DNA of 64,000 nucleotides, from positions 30,560-94,559 of IMG/VR virus record IMGVR_UViG_3300009183_000058; one strand, 5' to 3'. How positions within the stretch are numbered: position 1 is the first letter of the stretch; each line of letters opens with the position of its first letter. The notes below the pieces were generated by a model that was not told where the DNA came from, ran no database searches, and saw nothing but the letters and a program-made list of their open reading frames with translations. The translations under genes were made by a program, and so were the position numbers. This document shows, one piece after another, positions 59,965-64,000 of this stretch. This stretch comes from a virus.

Positions 59965-61232
59965 TACTCGGCCTCGTCGTAGTAGGCATATTGGCCCCAG
60001 GGTGGTTCAATAGTCGTAGTACCGTGCAAGATCCAAACAGTGTCTGCATAGTTCTCATCACCCCACGAACCAAATGGGTAGCCGTCTGTAAACACCACAA
60101 GACGCTTGGGTTCAATCTCATTGTCTTTCAAATACTTGAAGATACAATCAAAGTCAGTACCGCCGCCACCTGCAACTTCATAGTCACAAATGTCATCCAA
60201 GTTATCTGAATCATATTGTGCAGGATTGTATGCATCAGTGTCAAATGTAAACAAATGAATACGATACGCAGGGAACGAATCCATAATGCCTTGGATCTCA
60301 CCTAAAAAGTCCTTGAGCATGCGTTCACCAATTGAACCTGATGCGTCAATTGCAATAGCAATATCAATCATGGGATCTACCTTCATGCCCGGCATCACAG
60401 CATCCATGTGCCAACCTTTGCGACTAGCCCGCATCCAAGTAAAGTCCGATTTGATAGTGCTCTCCAATTGCATACGCAAAAGTTCACGCCAGTTCATCTT
60501 GGGCTCGGTCAACTCTTGTATAAGACGCTTGACACCTGCTGGAATGTTGCCTGCATCACTTGCACTTGCGGCTGCCAACATGGCTTCTTTGATTTCATCC
60601 TTGATCTGTTGACGTTCTTCTTTACTCAAACGTGGACGACCTTTGCCTTCTTGGTCACCATTGCCACCACCATCTTGCTCGTCGTCACCATCCATGTGCT
60701 CGTCGATCATCTTGTCCAACAGGCTACTGATATCAATCTTGTCTGCTTTTTCATACAAGATATCATACACTTCTTCTGCACTCATGCCGTCATATTTGTG
60801 ATCATACAAACATGGCACTGACGTAATAAACTCGCCCACATGGTGTTTCTTCAAGTCTGCGTTCACACAGAAGTCGTCTGCAATGTTCCACAACTGTGGA
60901 TCGCGATCACCTCTACGTCCAAAGTGATCATAAACACAATGCAATACCTCATGTCCAAACAGGAACTCAACTTCTTTGGGCCTCAACATTTTAATGAAAC
61001 GACTATTGTAGTAGAAATTGCGGCCGTCTGTTGCGGCAGTAGCACACCACTCATCTGCGTTTACTAGTTTTAAACGAGTAGCAAGGTTGCCAAAGAATGA
61101 CGCTTTTAACAACAGGCCCACACGAGCAGTAATTAAAATTTCACGTACTTCGCGATCTAGTTTGGCATCCATTGGCCCAATAAGATTAGCGAACTTTTTA
61201 GCGTCTTCTTTTGATACTGTGGTTGTTGTCAT
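59964..61232 (-). CDS. Metallopeptidase-like/VWA protein (DUF2201-type), MoxR partner
   Basis: A 422-residue protein with two domains. Residues about 20-170 hold a zinc-peptidase-like motif H94-E-x2-H98 with a third His H103 (FGHEVLHCVYDHFGRRGDRD). Residues about 285-422 are a VWA-like domain with a MIDAS DxSGS at 296-300 (IAIAIDASGSIGERM), a TFDTD segment and a GGGGTDFDC loop. Between them is an acidic/Gly-rich linker (DGDDEQDGGGNG). This architecture is that of DUF2201/VWA proteins encoded with MoxR ATPases, which occur here (62092-63174). In bacteria such pairs remodel or activate other protein complexes; the phage target is unknown. It has a strong promoter and an AAAGGA ribosome-binding site. 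Confidence 0.88.
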   Translation of the reverse strand: MTTTTVSKEDAKKFANLIGPMDAKLDREVREILITARVGLLLKASFFGNLATRLKLVNADEWCATAATDGRNFYYNSRFIKMLRPKEVEFLFGHEVLHCVYDHFGRRGDRDPQLWNIADDFCVNADLKKHHVGEFITSVPCLYDHKYDGMSAEEVYDILYEKADKIDISSLLDKMIDEHMDGDDEQDGGGNGDQEGKGRPRLSKEERQQIKDEIKEAMLAAASASDAGNIPAGVKRLIQELTEPKMNWRELLRMQLESTIKSDFTWMRASRKGWHMDAVMPGMKVDPMIDIAIAIDASGSIGERMLKDFLGEIQGIMDSFPAYRIHLFTFDTDAYNPAQYDSDNLDDICDYEVAGGGGTDFDCIFKYLKDNEIEPKRLVVFTDGYPFGSWGDENYADTVWILHGTTTIEPPWGQYAYYDEAE

Positions 61233-61258
61233 TGGTGTCCTTTGTTGTGTATGTGTAT

Positions 61259-61287
61259 ATTATAGCATTTCATGAATTTATAGTCAA
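61259..61287 (-). promoter_or_regulatory. sigma70-type promoter for the VWA gene
   Basis: On the minus strand TTGACT (61282-61287) is 17 bases before TATAAT (61259-61264). It is a near-consensus promoter. AAAGGA follows near the ATG at 61232. Confidence 0.8.
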
Positions 61288-61320
61288 ACACAAAAATAAT
61301 ACTTTTTATAACCGGATCAT

Positions 61321-62067
61321 TTATATTTTATCTATTAGTTTTTTATCTTCAAGATACGGAACCAATACATTTCTAGTCCAAGTCAGGTGTGCCTCGGGTG
61401 CAGGATGCGGATCTCCAGGTATTCTCATATTGTTATGTTGAGTCCAATGGTCCAACGACTCGATTTGATCCAAATAATTGTTTAAATCCGGTATCTCTGC
61501 AGTATTCCAATGCAGATAAATTGTTTGGAATTTTTTTGCATTGAGATAGGCATGTAATGCTTTGATTTTGATCAAGTTCTCATAAACTTGAGCATCAAAA
61601 TCAATATGTTTAGCATACTCAACACAAAGTTTTTCTAAAGAAGAATTTGAAGAATCTTTATGAGCAATTTCTTTAAACAAGGTCAACGTACTAAATTGAT
61701 CATTGAAATCATAATTGCTCATGTGGTGCCATGTTTTTGTAATACTTTTGATTGTAATAGTATCAGTAATAGACATGTCTGACAGCATGACAATTATTAT
61801 TGTGTTATCAGAGTTCAAATCTTTATTTGTTTCTATCTCATTGATTATACTATTGAACACATGAGTTGGACCCGCTCCGCTCTGACTGCAATCATACACT
61901 TCTTGAAAGCCCGCTAGATCTTTCAACACGTAAGGCCAAGTACACACATGATCTTCAGAATTATTCCAGACATAACTTCCACCACTGACCAATAAATTGG
62001 TAAATTTTGTTGAATGAGTTTGCGGAAACGCCGGACTAAATGTCAATTTTCTAATTTTGGCTACCAT
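61321..62067 (-). CDS. SGNH-like hydrolase (248 aa) between MoxR and VWA genes
   Basis: It has LLVSGGSYVW (block I with Ser in GGSYVW rather than GDS), CSQSGAGPTHV (block-II-like) and a C-terminal GDPHPAPEAH (block V with Asp two residues before His). The body is Asn/Asp/Ser-rich and AT-rich (for example NDQFSTLTLFKEIA, FQTIYLHWNTAEIPD). AT content is higher than that of the two flanking genes, suggesting a later insertion. It may be an esterase/deacetylase or a non-catalytic SGNH fold. Its ATG lies 24 bases after the MoxR stop, with AGAAAGA upstream. A second SGNH-like protein is at 38743-39447. Confidence 0.65.
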   Translation of the reverse strand: MVAKIRKLTFSPAFPQTHSTKFTNLLVSGGSYVWNNSEDHVCTWPYVLKDLAGFQEVYDCSQSGAGPTHVFNSIINEIETNKDLNSDNTIIIVMLSDMSITDTITIKSITKTWHHMSNYDFNDQFSTLTLFKEIAHKDSSNSSLEKLCVEYAKHIDFDAQVYENLIKIKALHAYLNAKKFQTIYLHWNTAEIPDLNNYLDQIESLDHWTQHNNMRIPGDPHPAPEAHLTWTRNVLVPYLEDKKLIDKI

Positions 62068-62091
62068 GTATGTACTATCTTTCTGTATTGA

Positions 62092-63174
62092 TTAGGCTGA
62101 CGCCTGCAAGATGTACTTGCCATAACGCTGATGGAACTCATCAAAGTTCTTCAACTTGCTGGGTTGGAACGGTAAGTTGTATGTGGTAAGTGCAATTCTA
62201 GCACCCATCACAACCAACTCGGTCTCAAAGTTCTTCATCATGTAACCAAAGAAGTTGTCACTCATTTCATGGAACTTCTTGTCCTCTACTTTGGTCTCCA
62301 CTGCACCTTTAAGTTCATAGCACATGGAGATCACCAGGCTGTACATGGCACTGACTTCTTTTACATTCAAGTCCTTGACCTTGCCACTCAAGATGTCGCT
62401 GGGGTTAGGCATCTTGCTTGCAACCTTGCGGTGTGCCATGAACTTCACAGCAAGACCCTCGCCAACTGTACCAGCAATCAAGTTGGTCACAGTGTCATTG
62501 TCTTCTTCCTCGTCCAGTAACTGGCTCACAAAGGTCCAAGAGCGTGGTGTAGCAAATGCACGGCTTGCACTCTTGGCATCAAAGTCATATAAGTCTTGCT
62601 TGGCAAAACTCAAGTAACCCACCACGTCTTTGTGGATGTTGTTGTTCACCGCCCACTCTTGCCAGGAAGGAAAGTCCACCTTCATTTCTTGGTGGATAAA
62701 GCGATTTGCCAAGGGAGTTGGCATTCTATAAGTAACACCTTTGTCGCTTTCACGGTTACCTGCGGCAACCATCACAACATTGTCAGGTAACTTATACTTG
62801 CCAATGCGTCGATTCAAAATTAGTTGATAAGCGGCACTCTGGACAGAGGGTGCGGCTGAGTTAAGTTCGTCTAGGAACAACACCACAACAGGATACTGGC
62901 TGGCAGTGGCCTCATCAGGCAGTTCCACAGGCTCAGCCCAGTCCATCTTGCCAATGTCCTTGTTGTAAAAAGGAATACCACGGATGTCTGTTGGCTCCAT
63001 TTGTCCCAAACGCAAGTCAATCATCAAGCCACCAAGTTCTCGAGTGATACCTTCTACCAGTTCACTCTTGCCAATACCGGGAGGCCCCCACAAGAACAAG
63101 GGACGTTGAACCTTGAATGCACGGAGCAAACTTTTACGAGCCTGCACGGCTGTGACTGTACGGGATTCTGACAT
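62092..63174 (-). CDS. MoxR-type AAA+ ATPase (360 aa)
   Basis: Walker A at residues 30-37 (GPPGIGKS), Walker B LFLDELN with D102/E103, then the sensor-type MVAAGNRESDKG and the PTPLANRFIHQEM segment holding the arginine finger. The C-terminal 150 residues form the helical lid plus a family-specific tail. Length is in the MoxR range (about 330-380). It pairs with the VWA/metallopeptidase protein, as MoxR ATPases usually do, acting as a chaperone or activator. A consensus promoter lies just upstream and AAAGGA precedes the ATG at 63174. Confidence 0.92.
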   Translation of the reverse strand: MSESRTVTAVQARKSLLRAFKVQRPLFLWGPPGIGKSELVEGITRELGGLMIDLRLGQMEPTDIRGIPFYNKDIGKMDWAEPVELPDEATASQYPVVVLFLDELNSAAPSVQSAAYQLILNRRIGKYKLPDNVVMVAAGNRESDKGVTYRMPTPLANRFIHQEMKVDFPSWQEWAVNNNIHKDVVGYLSFAKQDLYDFDAKSASRAFATPRSWTFVSQLLDEEEDNDTVTNLIAGTVGEGLAVKFMAHRKVASKMPNPSDILSGKVKDLNVKEVSAMYSLVISMCYELKGAVETKVEDKKFHEMSDNFFGYMMKNFETELVVMGARIALTTYNLPFQPSKLKNFDEFHQRYGKYILQASA

Positions 63175-63204
63175 TGTGTTTCCTTTGCTAGTTAAGATAA
63201 GTCA

Positions 63205-63233
63205 ATTATATGCGAAATGCAATTTTGTGTCAA
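63205..63233 (-). promoter_or_regulatory. Consensus sigma70 promoter for the MoxR gene
   Basis: On the minus strand TTGACA (63228-63233) and TATAAT (63205-63210) are separated by exactly 17 bases; both hexamers match the consensus fully. The -35 overlaps the stop of the preceding gene. This is the strongest host-type promoter in the window. Confidence 0.85.
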
Positions 63234-63694
63234 ACAGTTTCTACGGCTTGCATGGCTTGGGCAAGTGGCGTTAATCGATTACTTAACTCAGTTGAGCCAT
63301 AAGTGTCGCCCACATACCACTCACCATCTTTCATCACATAGTAAAACTCGGCACAGCAATCTCGGGCACGGGCCAAAAAGTCTTCAAACGTATGATCAAC
63401 GCTCCAAGTGCAGTCTGTTTCACCACGATCACGATCGTAAAAGGTACACATGTTGCCATAGCGTTGATCGTAGTCGCTACCGGCTTCGGGATCCAAACTA
63501 GAGAAAGGATGCTTGACACCAATCTCGGGACGCAGGCTACTCAAGTCGCCCATGGCAACCAACTGATTGGCCTTGCTTGAATCATAGTGTTCCTGCAAGA
63601 TAGCACCGTTGTGTTCCAAATAGCCATCCCAATGGCAATAAACTGATTTACAGACTTCACCATGCATGACTGCGATACGACTACGAGTTCCCAT
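63230..63694 (-). CDS. Conserved phage protein of unknown function (154 aa)
   Basis: It begins MGTRSRIAVMHGEVCKSVYC, then HWDGYLEHNGAILQEHY, a motif-rich N-terminus that recurs in short proteins of several T4-like and other phages. The C-terminal half is Asp/Cys/Tyr-rich (NMCTFYDRDRGETDCTWSVD, FLARARDCCAEFYYVMKDGEW). Several His and Cys residues suggest metal binding but no known motif is complete. It starts 2 bases after the upstream gene, with AGGAGCC in that gene's last codons as ribosome-binding site. Confidence 0.7.
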   Translation of the reverse strand: MGTRSRIAVMHGEVCKSVYCHWDGYLEHNGAILQEHYDSSKANQLVAMGDLSSLRPEIGVKHPFSSLDPEAGSDYDQRYGNMCTFYDRDRGETDCTWSVDHTFEDFLARARDCCAEFYYVMKDGEWYVGDTYGSTELSNRLTPLAQAMQAVETV

Positions 63695-63696
63695 TT

Positions 63697-63957
63697 TTAG
63701 GCTCCTACTGTTTCTGTGTTTTTGGTTACTGTATAACCGGCACGCTCTAATTCGGCAATTTGTCTAGCAATTTTTTCTGCTTCAAATTTTGCAACATATT
63801 GTGGCATTACTTTGTCAATTGCATTGCGAAAACGCACAATACCTACGCCCAGCATGTAACTGGTTTGACCGTAACTTTGAAGACGGCGTTGTCCCCCGTA
63901 AACTTGGGAACGGGCGGCATCTTCTGCGAATGCACGTACAGTGGACATATAACTCAT
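63697..63957 (-). CDS. Hypothetical protein (86 aa)
   Basis: A small, mainly helical, basic-to-neutral protein (YMSTVRAFAEDAARSQVYGG, then VGIVRFRNAIDKVMPQYVAK and FEAEKIARQIAELERAGY). It could bind nucleic acid or be a small regulator, unproven. AAAGGAG lies 10 bases before the ATG at 63957, and a TATAAT lies just upstream at 63989-63994 on the minus strand. Confidence 0.62.
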   Translation of the reverse strand: MSYMSTVRAFAEDAARSQVYGGQRRLQSYGQTSYMLGVGIVRFRNAIDKVMPQYVAKFEAEKIARQIAELERAGYTVTKNTETVGA

Positions 63958-63988
63958 TTTTTGACTCCTTTTTAGTTTCTATACAAGT

Positions 63989-63994
63989 ATTATA
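63989..63994 (-). promoter_or_regulatory. -10 element at the right edge
   Basis: A minus-strand TATAAT lies 31 bases upstream of the 86-residue gene, before its AAAGGAG. The matching -35 would fall beyond the window end, so it cannot be judged. Confidence 0.4.
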
Positions 63995-64000
63995 GCAAAA

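Noticed and set aside
1-64000. Prophage or mobile-element signs
   Set aside because: No integrase, transposase, repressor, attachment-site repeat or tRNA was found; the gene content is that of a lytic T4-like phage.
1-64000. CRISPR array, tRNA or rRNA genes
   Set aside because: No direct-repeat/spacer pattern or cloverleaf-length intergenic space was seen; gaps are too short.

Overview
The window is part of the genome of a lytic, contractile-tailed (T4-like) bacteriophage. The evidence is homologues of T4 gp46/gp47 (recombination nuclease), gp55 (late sigma factor), baseplate proteins gp53, gp5, gp25 and gp6, and a phage-type ThyX. Several exact or one-off copies of the T4 late-promoter octamer TATAAATA are also present. 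There is no integrase, repressor, tRNA, rRNA, transposase or CRISPR array. Gene density is near total: the longest gene-free stretch is about 110 bases (5126-5236), so no stretch above 300 bases lacks a gene. The overall style (many overlapping genes, ThyX, a MoxR/VWA pair, carbamoyltransferase, radical-SAM and sugar genes) recalls aquatic T4-like phages. The host cannot be told from this sequence.

Layout. (1) 1-5125, minus strand: gp55-like sigma factor, gp47-like nuclease, three inserted accessory genes (a B12-type radical SAM enzyme, a small protein, a GGxFGHF protein) and the start of gp46. (2) 5237-33102, plus strand: the tail and baseplate module. It includes a 4153-residue protein carrying seven FG-GAP-like repeats and three CBM5/12-like modules, and it ends with tail-fibre-like genes and a strong intrinsic terminator. 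(3) 33164-50448, plus strand: 19 genes read almost without intergenic bases. They comprise sugar-transferase-like proteins, an SDR-like protein, six radical SAM proteins, an SGNH-like protein, two small proteins, a 345-residue orphan and a NodU/CmcH-type carbamoyltransferase. (4) 50432-54561: two more glycosyltransferase-like genes on the minus strand, and a divergent 602-residue repeat protein whose start codon shares a CATG with its neighbour. (5) 54567-58713, minus strand: a GGxxGHF-type protein, DegT-type aminotransferase, SDR epimerase/dehydratase, a small protein, ThyX and a small protein. (6) 58700-63957, minus strand: conserved small phage proteins, a metallopeptidase-like/VWA protein, an SGNH-like protein and a MoxR-type AAA+ ATPase, with excellent sigma70-type promoters.

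How it may work together. Host-type promoters (TTGACA/TATAAT) precede the sigma factor and the MoxR/VWA genes, while late-type octamers precede tail genes. This fits early transcription by host sigma70 followed by gp55-directed late transcription. Regions 3-5 look like one large carbohydrate (or other small-molecule) biosynthesis and modification island placed directly after the tail-fibre genes. I infer that it builds or modifies a surface glycan, either on the virion or on the infected cell. The radical SAM enzymes are the least explained part: five share an architecture with a SPASM-like cysteine cluster placed before, not after, the radical SAM core. This island is the best candidate here for an undescribed system.
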